Source: Rhizobacter terrae (GTDB taxonomy: Bacteria; Pseudomonadota; Gammaproteobacteria; Burkholderiales; Burkholderiaceae_C). Taken from it: DNA of 64,000 nt. Position numbers and translations under genes: made by a program. Positions within the stretch are counted from its first letter, which is position 1. Each line of letters starts with the position of its first letter. The notes beneath the pieces are model-generated. The model saw only the letters and a program-made list of their open reading frames with translations, was not told where the DNA came from and ran no database searches. Location: contig NZ_QUSW01000004.1 of assembly GCF_003852895.1 (NCBI RefSeq), positions 62,001 to 126,000 on the forward strand, in the 5' to 3' direction. This document shows positions 53,204 to 61,585 of the stretch, in pieces.

Positions 53204-53897
53204 GCGGCTGCTGGGCCTCGTCGCCTCGCCGCCGAACTGGATCGGCCTGGGGCTGGCGAGCGTCGTGCTCGTGCTCAAGGGCATGGGCCTGATCGGTGCG
53301 CCCGGCCTGGCCATCGCCGTCCTGGGCTACTTCGCCGGCTTCGTGGTGGGAGGCCTGTGGCTGGGCTTCCCTTCGCTGTCGGCGCCCACCTGGGAAGCCC
53401 TGCACTTCAGCGATGAAGGCGATGCCCGCGAGGCCATGGAGCGGGCCCTGCAAGGCGTGCGCAGCCTGACCCGCTACAACCCCGACAACCGCCTGCCGGG
53501 CAGCCTGCAGACGCGGGTGATGGCGCTGTGCGACTCGCTGGACGGGCTCCTGCAGCAATGGGAGCGGTCCAAGGGCCACCTGTCGCTGGAAGACAGCTTC
53601 GACGCCCGGCGCATCGCCATCACCTACCTGCCCGAGGCGCTCAACGCCTACCTGTCCATCCCGACCTCGTACGCGCGCACCCGCGTGCTGGCCAACGGCA
53701 AGACCGCGCTGGACACCTTCGACGACAGCCTGGGCGAGCTGGAGCACAAGGTCTCCGAGCTGGCCGACGACCTTGCCTCGCAGGACGCGCAGGCCTTCCT
53801 CGCGCACTCGCAGTTTCTCAAGCAGAAGTTCGGCGACAACGAGTTGTCCGGCGCTGCCCTCCTGAATCTTCCCTCGGCCAAGGAGCCGCGATCATGA
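53190..53897 (+). CDS. XpaC-like membrane protein
   Basis: A 235-residue protein starting at GTG 53190, overlapping the VWA gene by 14 bases. Two hydrophobic segments (residues about 15-35 and 38-60) are followed by a cytoplasmic helical domain resembling the XpaC family (annotated as 5-bromo-4-chloroindolyl phosphate hydrolysis protein): YLPEALNAYLSIPTSYA and LEHKVSELADDLA. XpaC and TelA genes are often neighbours, which supports the assignment. Molecular function unknown. Confidence 0.7.
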   Translation: MRISERLLGLVASPPNWIGLGLASVVLVLKGMGLIGAPGLAIAVLGYFAGFVVGGLWLGFPSLSAPTWEALHFSDEGDAREAMERALQGVRSLTRYNPDNRLPGSLQTRVMALCDSLDGLLQQWERSKGHLSLEDSFDARRIAITYLPEALNAYLSIPTSYARTRVLANGKTALDTFDDSLGELEHKVSELADDLASQDAQAFLAHSQFLKQKFGDNELSGAALLNLPSAKEPRS

Positions 53898-55102
53898 GCG
53901 ACACCACGACCACCACCGCCACCCCGGTTGCCAGCTTCCAGCTGCAGCCGCCCGAAGTCATCACGCCGGTTCCGGCTGCGCAGGTCCAGGAAGCCGTGCC
54001 GCTGAAGCCGGAGACCGTCAAGGCCGTGGACGACCAGGTCGGCCGGTTCATCGACGCGCTGATGCAGGAAGACCTGCATTCCGACGCCTTCCGCACCAAG
54101 CTCGACAGCGCCTTCGCGCTCGGCCGCGAGGAAATCTCCACCGCCTCCGCGCTGATGCAGAACCGCTTCATGCAGAGCAACTTCGTGGGCATGGAGGATT
54201 CGCCGGCCTACAAGGCGATCGCCGAGATCCGCGGGCTGCTCGACGAGCTGAACCCGGGCAAGGAAGGCGACCTGCTGCAGAAGAACAAGCTGCTGGGCTT
54301 CATCCCCTACGGCAACCGGCTGCAGGCCTATTTCCGCAAGTACCAGAGCGCCAGCAGCCAGTTGCAGTCGGCGATGTCGCAGGTGCATGCGGCGCGCGAC
54401 GACATGCAAAAGGATGTGGCCGCCATCGATACCACCCGCGCCCAGGTGTGGGAGGCGCTGCAAAAGCTCGCCGCCGCCGCACGCTTCGCCACCACGCTGG
54501 ACGGCCAGCTCAAGAGCAAGGTCGACTCCCTCGAATCCACCGACCCGCAGAAGGCGCAGGCGCTCAAGCAGGAGGTGCTTTTCTACGCCCGCCAGAACCT
54601 CACCGACGTGCTCACGCAGCAGGCCGTGACCATCAACGCCTACATGGCGCTGGGCGTGCTCAAGCAGACGGCGCGCGAGATGATCAACGGCTGCTCGCGC
54701 GTGCTCACCACCGGCATGAGCGCCCTGGCCACGGCGCAGACGGTGGCGCGCGCCACCGGCAACCAGATCAAGGTGATGGAGATGCTGACCGGGGTGAACA
54801 ACACCATCGGCGCGCTCATCGCCGAATCGGGCAAGCAGCTCAACCAGCACGTCGAGCAGACCACGAAGTTCGCCGAGAACCCCATGCTGGGCATCGAGCA
54901 GATGAAGACGATGTTCGACCAGACCTTCCAGGCCATGGACGCCATCGACACCTTCCGCGCCAAGGCCATCGACGTGATGGGCCAGAACAACCAGCTCATC
55001 CGCGAGCAGATCTCGCGGGCGGAGAGCTACCTTGACAAGAACCGGCAGAAGCTGGCGAAGGAGGCGACGGCCGGCGCGATCGAGGGGCCGGTCAAGCTTT
55101 GA
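53894..55102 (+). CDS. TelA-like toxic anion resistance protein
   Basis: A 402-residue cytoplasmic protein of the TelA/KlaA family, mostly long helices. KNKLLGFIPYGNRLQAYFRKYQSA is a mid-protein TelA segment (quoted in part: GFIPYGNRLQAYF). ATG 53894 overlaps the XpaC-like gene by four bases. Named for tellurite resistance, but the biochemical role is poorly known. Here it accompanies XpaC-like and VWA proteins, a set seen in envelope-stress and phage-defence contexts. Last gene of the operon. Confidence 0.88.
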   Translation: MSDTTTTTATPVASFQLQPPEVITPVPAAQVQEAVPLKPETVKAVDDQVGRFIDALMQEDLHSDAFRTKLDSAFALGREEISTASALMQNRFMQSNFVGMEDSPAYKAIAEIRGLLDELNPGKEGDLLQKNKLLGFIPYGNRLQAYFRKYQSASSQLQSAMSQVHAARDDMQKDVAAIDTTRAQVWEALQKLAAAARFATTLDGQLKSKVDSLESTDPQKAQALKQEVLFYARQNLTDVLTQQAVTINAYMALGVLKQTAREMINGCSRVLTTGMSALATAQTVARATGNQIKVMEMLTGVNNTIGALIAESGKQLNQHVEQTTKFAENPMLGIEQMKTMFDQTFQAMDAIDTFRAKAIDVMGQNNQLIREQISRAESYLDKNRQKLAKEATAGAIEGPVKL

Positions 55103-55107
55103 CCGGC
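55087..55107. terminator. Hairpin between the TelA-like and MFS genes
   Basis: GCCGGTCAA and TTGACCGGC form a perfect 9-bp stem with a 3-base loop overlapping the TelA-like stop codon. It could end transcription from either side, but the U-tract is poor. Confidence 0.4.
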
Positions 55108-55114
55108 TTGCGCA

Positions 55115-56365
55115 TCAGGCCGGCGCCAGCACCGTGCGGCGCACCCGCCGCACGTTGAACGCGCTGGCGATCAGCACGCCCTGCACGATCGCGATGCCCA
55201 GCCACACCTGCGCGGGCTTCTGGCCGTCCATCAAGGACCCGAACACCAGCGGCGCCACCGCCTGGCCGATGTCCAGCCCTGAGTAGACGACGCCGTACAC
55301 GCGGCCCGTGGCACCGTCGGGCGCCGAACGCTTCACGATGAGGTCGCGCGAAGGCCCCGCCACGCCGGCCGCCACGCCCATCACGCCGAACAGCACCGGC
55401 ACGGCCAGGGCGGGCAGGTCTGCATAGCCCAGCATCAGGGCGAAACAGGCAGCCACGCCGAAGCCGGCGCCCACGATGCGCTCGCAACGCGATGGATCGG
55501 CGGCGAGGAAGCCACCTGCTGCCATGCCGAACGCGCTGCACACCATGTAGATCGTCAGGCACATGCCCGCCCACTGCACCGGCACCTCATGCAGGATGCG
55601 CGCGGCTTCGGGCGCGAAGGCCTGCACGCCGCTCAGGGCCATGGCGTAGAAAAAGAAGAAAGCGAAGCACATCCACACGGCAGGGATGGCGAGGAAGTCG
55701 AAGCTGCCATTGCCCAGGGCCGCTGTTTTCGCTGCCTTCGGACGAGCGACCACCGCATGAGGCTCCAGGGCCAGTTCACGCCGCGCGAACCAGAGGATCA
55801 CCAGCACCAGCGTCGACACCGCCCCCGCGCAAACCAGGGCCACGCGCCACGAGTACAGATGCGTCAACGGCACCAGCATGGCCGGCGCCAGGCCCCAGCC
55901 CAGGCTGCCGGTGATGCCGTGCACGCTGAAGGCATGGCCCAGGCGCGACTGGTGCACCTTGCGGTTGAGCAGCGTGAAGTCCACCGGGTGGAACACGCCG
56001 TTGCCGATGCCGGCCACCACCGAGAAGAACGCCAGCATCGCGTAGCTCTGGCTGGCGGCAAAACCGAAGGCGGCCACCGCCAGCAGCCCCAAGCCGGTGA
56101 ACAGGATGGGCCGCGGACCGAAGCGGTCCACGATGAAACCCGACGCCGCCTGCACCGAGCAGGAGACGACGAAGAAGATGGTCATCAGGAAGCCCAGCTC
56201 GACGTAGCTCACGCCGAAGGCATCTTTCAGCCAGGGAAACAGCGGCGCCAGCAGAAGCTGGCTGAAGTGGCTGATGCCGTGGGCCAGGCCGACGAGGCCG
56301 ATCACGGTGGCGTCGCGGCGGATGTCGCCGGCAGGAGATGTCGTGCGCAAAGTGGTGCTGCTCAT
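55115..56365 (-). CDS. MFS transporter
   Basis: A 416-residue major-facilitator protein with twelve hydrophobic segments. The first intracellular loop motif is VDRFGPRPILF after helix 2, and GIGNGVFHPVDFTLLNRKV resembles fosmidomycin-resistance-type (Fsr) transporters. ATG 56365 selected. The gene is divergent from the AraC regulator at 56439, which lies only 73 bases away and probably controls it. Substrate unknown. Confidence 0.9.
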   Translation of the reverse strand: MSSTTLRTTSPAGDIRRDATVIGLVGLAHGISHFSQLLLAPLFPWLKDAFGVSYVELGFLMTIFFVVSCSVQAASGFIVDRFGPRPILFTGLGLLAVAAFGFAASQSYAMLAFFSVVAGIGNGVFHPVDFTLLNRKVHQSRLGHAFSVHGITGSLGWGLAPAMLVPLTHLYSWRVALVCAGAVSTLVLVILWFARRELALEPHAVVARPKAAKTAALGNGSFDFLAIPAVWMCFAFFFFYAMALSGVQAFAPEAARILHEVPVQWAGMCLTIYMVCSAFGMAAGGFLAADPSRCERIVGAGFGVAACFALMLGYADLPALAVPVLFGVMGVAAGVAGPSRDLIVKRSAPDGATGRVYGVVYSGLDIGQAVAPLVFGSLMDGQKPAQVWLGIAIVQGVLIASAFNVRRVRRTVLAPA

Positions 56366-56438
56366 GCGGTTGATGGTAGGCAGGAGGCGGCTTGCGGGTT
56401 TACGATAGCTCGTCAAGTTCTGTCGAGATCCGGCCAAC

Positions 56439-57272
56439 ATGCCCGCCACCATCCCGCTCGGTCCCCTCACCCCCCATCTGTACGCGCCCAGCAAGGAGCG
56501 GCCGGTTCGCGCCAAGGTCCACCGCCTGCGCACCGACCAGCGGGTGGTGCCGCACGACCACCCCTGGGCCCAGGTCGCCGTCTCGGCCACCGGCGTGGTC
56601 CGGCTCACCGTGCAGCACGGCACCTACATCGCCCCACCCTCGCGCGCCGTGTGGATTCCAGCCGGCGTCCAGCACGCCGTCTCGGTGGTCGAAGACGCCG
56701 ACTTGCGCACGCTGTACCTGTACCAGCCCGCCGGCCGGTGCGGGCCGGACGTGGCCCGGTCCGACGAAAACGCGTGGCGGCAGTGCCGGGTGCTGGAGGT
56801 GTCGGACCTTCTGCGGGCCCTGGTGCTGGAGATGGACACCACGCCGGACGATGGCCCGCAGCCCGCCCAGGGCATCGATCTCGTCCGCGAACGCCACCTG
56901 TCGGCCCTGGTGCTCGACGAACTGCGCCGTGCCAAGCCCGTGCGCCTGGGCGTGGCCCTGCCCGCCGACAAGCGCCTGCGCACCCTGTGCGAGGCCGTGC
57001 TCGACGACCCGGTGCGCCACGCCACGCTCGACGACTGGGCCCGCAATGCCGGCGCCAGTCCGCGCACCGTCGCCCGGCTCTTCCGCCAGGAGCTGGGCAC
57101 GACCTTCGTCCAGTGGCGGCACCAAGTGCTGCTCGCCAAGGCCCTGGCCATGGCCGCGCGCAAGCTGCCCATGGGCACCATCGCCGCCGAGCTGGGCTAT
57201 GCCAGTCCCAGCGCATTCACGGCGATGGTCCGCCGGTCCGTGGGCGCACCGCCCAGCGAGTTTTTCCAGTGA
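56439..57272 (+). CDS. AraC-family regulator with cupin domain
   Basis: A 277-residue regulator. Residues about 15-95 form a cupin with the HDHPWAQV metal-site-like stretch and IPAGVQHAV, followed by paired helix-turn-helices (about 170-270: LDDWARNAGASPRTVARLF and IAAELGYASPSAFTAMVRR). Divergent from the MFS transporter gene, so probably its regulator. Ends with PPSEFFQ, as is common in this subfamily. Confidence 0.93.
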   Translation: MPATIPLGPLTPHLYAPSKERPVRAKVHRLRTDQRVVPHDHPWAQVAVSATGVVRLTVQHGTYIAPPSRAVWIPAGVQHAVSVVEDADLRTLYLYQPAGRCGPDVARSDENAWRQCRVLEVSDLLRALVLEMDTTPDDGPQPAQGIDLVRERHLSALVLDELRRAKPVRLGVALPADKRLRTLCEAVLDDPVRHATLDDWARNAGASPRTVARLFRQELGTTFVQWRHQVLLAKALAMAARKLPMGTIAAELGYASPSAFTAMVRRSVGAPPSEFFQ

Positions 57273-57280
57273 ACCTGTCA

Positions 57281-57326
57281 GGGGTAACACCCCCTAACTG
57301 CATGGGTTGCAACCTCCGGTTGCAGC
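57281..57326 (+). other. Two consecutive hairpins between AraC-type and roadblock-type genes
   Basis: GGGGT-AAC-ACCCC at 57281-57293 and TGCAACC-TCC-GGTTGCA at 57308-57324 lie in a 156-base gap. Neither has a U-tract. They could end the AraC transcript or shape the leader of the next gene. No other feature is seen in the gap. Confidence 0.4.
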
Positions 57327-57428
57327 TGGAGCCGTGCCATCGCGACGGGCTTGCCATAGACTCGGTCAGGCCCGTGCGGGAGGTACTGGTCATGACACTG
57401 GTACGCACGAGACGCCACAGGAGAACTC

Positions 57429-58772
57429 ATGCTGACATCGCTGTTCGGTGATCTCGGTCCACCGCGCGACCCTTCGAAGAAGACGCGCCAGGAACCGGAA
57501 GGGCCCGACCAGGGCTTTGCCGCCACCGCCATCCTGGAAAGCATGGCCACGGAGGTGAACGACCAGGGCAAGATGGTCGACCGGCACCAGCACGACCTCG
57601 TTGTCAGCGGCTCCCCGGCCCAGGCCATCCGCGACCATTTCGCCACCACGCGTGCCGACCTGGAGACGGCCAGCCGCCTCATCACCCTGCTCGACCCGGT
57701 GGGCATCTGGGCCTCGGCCGTCATCAAGGCCCTGTCCGACGCCGGCGGGCGGCCCATCGAACGGCTGCACCTGCGCGAGCAGACCACGCTGCGCACGCTG
57801 GCCACCATCGAGCGGACCACGCTCGTGCGCCGGCACGAGGAAACGCTCAAGATCTACCACGCCGACGTCCGCGCCCCGGGCCGCGAGAACGCCGAGATCC
57901 CCATCGCGCTGATGGAGCGCAGCCACATGACCACGGTGGTCGTGGGGCCCATGCAGCCGCATGCCATCGATGCGCTGCTCGCATCGCTGCTGGAAGCGGT
58001 GTCGCTGCCCACGTGGCGCTGCCCCAACCTGCTGTTCATGCTGCCGCCCAGCGCCGTCTGGATCGCCAACAAGATCAGCGCCGTGTCCTGGCCCACGCGG
58101 CTGCACGTGCACGTGCTCAACGAGCCCATGACCAGCGCGTCCTCGGTGTGGAACGCCATGCTGGGCATGTGGAACCACGTGAAGACCCAGCCCGCCTGGG
58201 AGCCGCCCAATGCCGCGCTGGGCGTGGCGGACTACCCGATCAAGGTCGCCGACCTCCAGGCCTCGGCACCGGTGCCGCTGTCCACGACCCCGTCGGTGAC
58301 GCCCTCGGTCATGAGCGGCCCGCGCCCGGCCCAGGCCCTGCCGCCCGGCCTGCGCACGGTGCACCAGCCGCCCGCCATGCGGGTCAGCAGCCACCACGCG
58401 CTGGATCCGTCCAAGGCCCACAACGCGCTGAACGACATGCTCACCATCGACGGCCTGCTGGGCTGCGCGGTGGTCGACGGCACGACCGGCCTGGTGCTGG
58501 CCCGCGAAAGCCGCGAAGACCAGCCCGCCGACCTCGATCTGTCCGCCGCGGCGAGCGCCCAGGTGCTGCGCGCCCATCGGTTGGCAGCCCGCAACATGGG
58601 GCTGTCCGACCAGATCGACGAGGTGATGGTCAGCGCCGGCAACCGGCAGCAGGTGCTGCGCACCGTCAGTCGTCACCCGGACCTGTTCCTGCTGGCCTTG
58701 CTGGACAAGCAGCGCGCCAACCTGGCCCTGGCCCGGTACAAGCTGATGGAAGTGGAAAAAGGCCTGGTCTGA
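57429..58772 (+). CDS. Unrecognised protein with a roadblock/LC7-like C-terminal domain
   Basis: A 447-residue cytoplasmic protein. Residues 1-280 have no recognised domain but include alternating helix-strand stretches such as [16 protein letters not shown] Pro/Thr-rich linker follows (about 280-330, [11 protein letters not shown]). The last 110 residues read [28 protein letters not shown], the start of a roadblock/MglB-like fold, used to regulate small GTPases. No GTPase gene is adjacent. Upstream is the AraC gene and downstream nadA. Confidence 0.65.
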   Translation: MLTSLFGDLGPPRDPSKKTRQEPEGPDQGFAATAILESMATEVNDQGKMVDRHQHDLVVSGSPAQAIRDHFATTRADLETASRLITLLDPVGIWASAVIKALSDAGGRPIERLHLREQTTLRTLATIERTTLVRRHEETLKIYHADVRAPGRENAEIPIALMERSHMTTVVVGPMQPHAIDALLASLLEAVSLPTWRCPNLLFMLPPSAVWIANKISAVSWPTRLHVHVLNEPMTSASSVWNAMLGMWNHVKTQPAWEPPNAALGVADYPIKVADLQASAPVPLSTTPSVTPSVMSGPRPAQALPPGLRTVHQPPAMRVSSHHALDPSKAHNALNDMLTIDGLLGCAVVDGTTGLVLARESREDQPADLDLSAAASAQVLRAHRLAARNMGLSDQIDEVMVSAGNRQQVLRTVSRHPDLFLLALLDKQRANLALARYKLMEVEKGLV

Positions 58773-58785
58773 CCCAGCCTGCAGA

Positions 58786-58809
58786 CGGGGCCACTCGCAC
58801 GTGGCCCCG
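58786..58809 (+). terminator. Hairpin after the roadblock-type gene
   Basis: CGGGGCCAC and GTGGCCCCG form a perfect 9-bp stem with a 6-base loop, 13 bases after the stop codon and before nadA. It lacks a U-tract, so it is a weak or Rho-assisted terminator. Confidence 0.5.
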
Positions 58810-58848
58810 CTCCAATCACCACATTTCGGGCTCGGCTACCATGCCACC

Positions 58849-59955
58849 ATGAGCCAAGTGCTGTTCGACTACACCAAGCAGGACGCTTCCGGCGCCAGCT
58901 GCACCGCCCATGCGTGGGCCAAGGTCCCGGAGCCCCTTTCCCCTTCCCAGCGCGCCGACTGGAAAGCCCGCGCCGCGGCGCTGCTCAAGAAGCACAACGC
59001 CGTGCTCGTCGCCCACTACTACGTGGACGGCGACCTGCAGGACCTCGCGCTGGAAACCGGCGGCTGCGTGGCCGATTCGCTGGAGATGGCCCGCTTCGGC
59101 CGCGACCACGCGAGCCAGACGCTGGTGGTGGCCGGCGTGCGATTCATGGGCGAATCCGCCAAGATCCTCAGCCCCGAGAAGCGCGTGCTGATGCCCGACC
59201 TGGACGCCACCTGCTCGCTGGACCTGGGCTGCCCGCCGGACGATTTCGCGCGCTTTTGCGATGCGCACCCGGACCGCACCGTCGTCGTCTACGCCAACAC
59301 CAGCGCCGCCGTGAAGGCCCGCGCCGACTGGATGGTGACCAGCTCCTGTGCGCTGGCCATCGTGAACCACCTGAAGGAACAGGGCCAGAAGGTGCTGTGG
59401 GCACCCGACCGCCACCTGGGCCGCTACATCCAGGAGCAGACCGGCGCAGACATGCTGATGTGGAATGGCGCGTGCATCGTGCACGACGAGTTCCGCGGCC
59501 TGGAATTGGACCTGCTGCGCAAGGAGCACCCAGGCGCCAAGGTGCTGGTGCACCCCGAGTCGCCGCGCAGCGTGGTCGAGCAGGCCGATGTGGTGGGCTC
59601 CACCTCGCAACTGCTGAATGCAGTGCTCAAGATGGACGCGCAAAGCTTCATCGTCGCCACCGACAACGGCATCCTGCACCGCATGCGGCAACTGGCGCCG
59701 GGCAAGACGCTGATCGAGGCACCCACCGCCGGCAACAGCGCCACCTGCAAGAGCTGCGCGCACTGCCCCTGGATGGCGATGAACGCGCTGCAGGGCGTGG
59801 TGGCCTGCCTGGAGCAGGGCACGGGCGAGATCCTCGTGGACGAGCCCATCCGCAGCCAGGCGCTGGGCTGCATCGACCGCATGCTGGACTTCGTTGCACG
59901 CAACCCCAACGCCACGGCCAAGCCGGGCTTCGTGAAGAACATCGGCGCGGCCTGA
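58849..59955 (+). CDS. nadA: Quinolinate synthase NadA
   Basis: A 368-residue Fe-S enzyme condensing iminoaspartate with dihydroxyacetone phosphate to give quinolinate. Cysteines for the 4Fe-4S cluster are in the conserved places [19 protein letters not shown] and [11 protein letters not shown], and [13 protein letters not shown] is the substrate loop. The ORF also has an earlier codon (58801); ATG 58849 gives the normal N-terminus. It is 4 bases before nadC, so they form an operon. nadB lies 3.5 kb further on the other strand. Confidence 0.96.
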   Translation: MSQVLFDYTKQDASGASCTAHAWAKVPEPLSPSQRADWKARAAALLKKHNAVLVAHYYVDGDLQDLALETGGCVADSLEMARFGRDHASQTLVVAGVRFMGESAKILSPEKRVLMPDLDATCSLDLGCPPDDFARFCDAHPDRTVVVYANTSAAVKARADWMVTSSCALAIVNHLKEQGQKVLWAPDRHLGRYIQEQTGADMLMWNGACIVHDEFRGLELDLLRKEHPGAKVLVHPESPRSVVEQADVVGSTSQLLNAVLKMDAQSFIVATDNGILHRMRQLAPGKTLIEAPTAGNSATCKSCAHCPWMAMNALQGVVACLEQGTGEILVDEPIRSQALGCIDRMLDFVARNPNATAKPGFVKNIGAA

Positions 59956-59959
59956 ATTC

Positions 59960-60826
59960 ATGTTTGACCACAACGAATCGCTGGAACAGGCCCGCGAGCG
60001 GAACATCCGCGACGCGCTTTTCGAGGACATCGGCCAGCGCGACTGGACGGCCGAGCTGGTGCCCGCCGGGCAGCGCGTGAAGGCACGCGTGCTGGTGCGC
60101 GAGGACGCCGTGCTGTGCGGCCGCGACTGGTTCGACGGCTGCGTGAAGGCACTGGATGCCGGTGCCAGCGTGCAGTGGCAGTACGACGAAGGCGCGCGCA
60201 TGGCCAAGGACACGCCGGTGTGCTTCATCGAGAGCAGCGCCCGCGCCCTGCTGTCGGCGGAGCGGCCGGCGCTGAACTTCCTGCAGATGCTGTCGGCCAC
60301 CGCCACCCTCACCCGCCGCCATGTGGGCGCCATCGAAGGCGCCTCGCCCAACCCGCGCGGCTGCGCCATCCTGGACACCCGCAAGACCATGCCCGGCCTG
60401 CGCCAGGCGCAGAAGTACGCGGTGCGCGTGGGCGGCGGCCAGAACCAGCGCCTGGCGCTGTGGCACGGCATCCTCATCAAGGAAAACCACATCGCGGCGG
60501 CCGGCGGCATCGCGGCCGTGCTGCACAACGCGCAGGCGCTGAACGCAGGCGTGGACATCCAGATCGAGGTCGAGAACCTCGACCAGCTGCGCCAGGCGCT
60601 GGCCTGCGGCGCGAAGAACATCATGCTGGACAACTTCAGCCTGCCGCTGATGTGCGAGGCCGTGGCCGTCAATGCAGGGCGTGCGCTGCTGGAGGTGTCG
60701 GGCAGCGTGCAGCTCGACGAGGTGCGCGACATTGCCGCGACGGGCGTGGACCGCATCAGCATCGGCCGGCTGACCAAGGACGTGAAAGCGGTCGACTACT
60801 CGATGCGGGTGCTCGAACGGCTGTGA
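59960..60826 (+). CDS. nadC: Nicotinate-nucleotide pyrophosphorylase NadC
   Basis: A 288-residue enzyme converting quinolinate and PRPP to nicotinate mononucleotide. Signatures: EDIGQRDWTAEL, ATLTRRHVGAI, DTRKTMPGLR (PRPP/quinolinate-binding Arg and Lys), RVGGGQNQRLAL and IKENHIAAAG. Length is typical. Four bases after nadA. It completes the de novo NAD pathway with nadA and the partial nadB at the right end of the window. Confidence 0.97.
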   Translation: MFDHNESLEQARERNIRDALFEDIGQRDWTAELVPAGQRVKARVLVREDAVLCGRDWFDGCVKALDAGASVQWQYDEGARMAKDTPVCFIESSARALLSAERPALNFLQMLSATATLTRRHVGAIEGASPNPRGCAILDTRKTMPGLRQAQKYAVRVGGGQNQRLALWHGILIKENHIAAAGGIAAVLHNAQALNAGVDIQIEVENLDQLRQALACGAKNIMLDNFSLPLMCEAVAVNAGRALLEVSGSVQLDEVRDIAATGVDRISIGRLTKDVKAVDYSMRVLERL

Positions 60827-60930
60827 TGGCCGCGTGAAAAGGTGGGCATCTGGGCCCCTGTTCCCTTTGCCAAGGCCGGCACCCGGGATCACACTAACGA
60901 CAGTGTCGTCCAGCGAGACAGGGGCTGCCC

Positions 60931-61218
60931 ATGACAGGTGATTTCTCCTCCATCTACAACCATCACGAGCGGGCCGTGACCACGGCCGTGCGCAACCTGG
61001 CGCCGCGCTACCCGCAACTGGTCAGCGAAGACATGCTGGCCGACATCGCCTGCGTGGCCTTGAACCGCCTGCCGCCGCGATACATCCGCCACGAGGTGGA
61101 CTTCGCCTTCTACCTGACGGACAGGGAACGCATCGAGAACGAACGCGCCATCGGCGAGGCCGTGGCCTTCGCCTTCGAGTTCGTCCAGGCCCGCTCGGCG
61201 ATGAAAGCGCGCGGCTGA
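60931..61218 (+). CDS. ComFB-like small protein
   Basis: A 95-residue protein resembling the ComFB (late competence development) family: IYNHHERAVTTAVRN, then the typical DIACVALNRLPPRYIRHEVD and FYLTDRER. In other bacteria members bind c-di-nucleotides and control motility or competence. No motility or competence genes are near. An isolated small gene 104 bases after nadC. Confidence 0.8.
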   Translation: MTGDFSSIYNHHERAVTTAVRNLAPRYPQLVSEDMLADIACVALNRLPPRYIRHEVDFAFYLTDRERIENERAIGEAVAFAFEFVQARSAMKARG

Positions 61219-61284
61219 GCGTAAGGTCCGGGCCCCGTCCCCGACAGATGCAGGTCAACCACCTCATCTGAAAGGGACACCGCC

Positions 61285-61569
61285 ATGACCACCCGCTTCC
61301 TGCTGCGCACCGGCCTGCTCGCCGCCACCCTGGCCCTCGCCACCACGGCCGCCATGGCCGAGGGCGACATCTATTCCCGCCTGGCCGAGATGCGCGCCAA
61401 GATGATGAAGTCGGAACCGCAAGCCATGGTCACCAAGCGCGAGTACATGGAATACGTCAGCCAGGCCTGGGACCTCAAGGCGCACGAGATGAAGGCCAAG
61501 GACGGCAAGCTGACGCAGGCCCAGCTGAAGGAGCTGGAAGCTGCCCTCAGCCGGATGGTGACCAACTGA
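61285..61569 (+). CDS. Small secreted protein, unknown function
   Basis: A 94-residue protein with an N-terminal signal peptide (residues about 8-25, ending AAMAEG), leaving a mature peptide of about 70 residues, highly charged and helical (EGDIYSRLAEMRAKMMKSE). A GAAAGGGAC ribosome site precedes the ATG. Rich in Lys, Met and Glu, so it could be a helical periplasmic adaptor or metal-binding peptide. No family known. Confidence 0.7.
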   Translation: MTTRFLLRTGLLAATLALATTAAMAEGDIYSRLAEMRAKMMKSEPQAMVTKREYMEYVSQAWDLKAHEMKAKDGKLTQAQLKELEAALSRMVTN

Positions 61570-61585
61570 GGCCTCAGCCGCAGCC

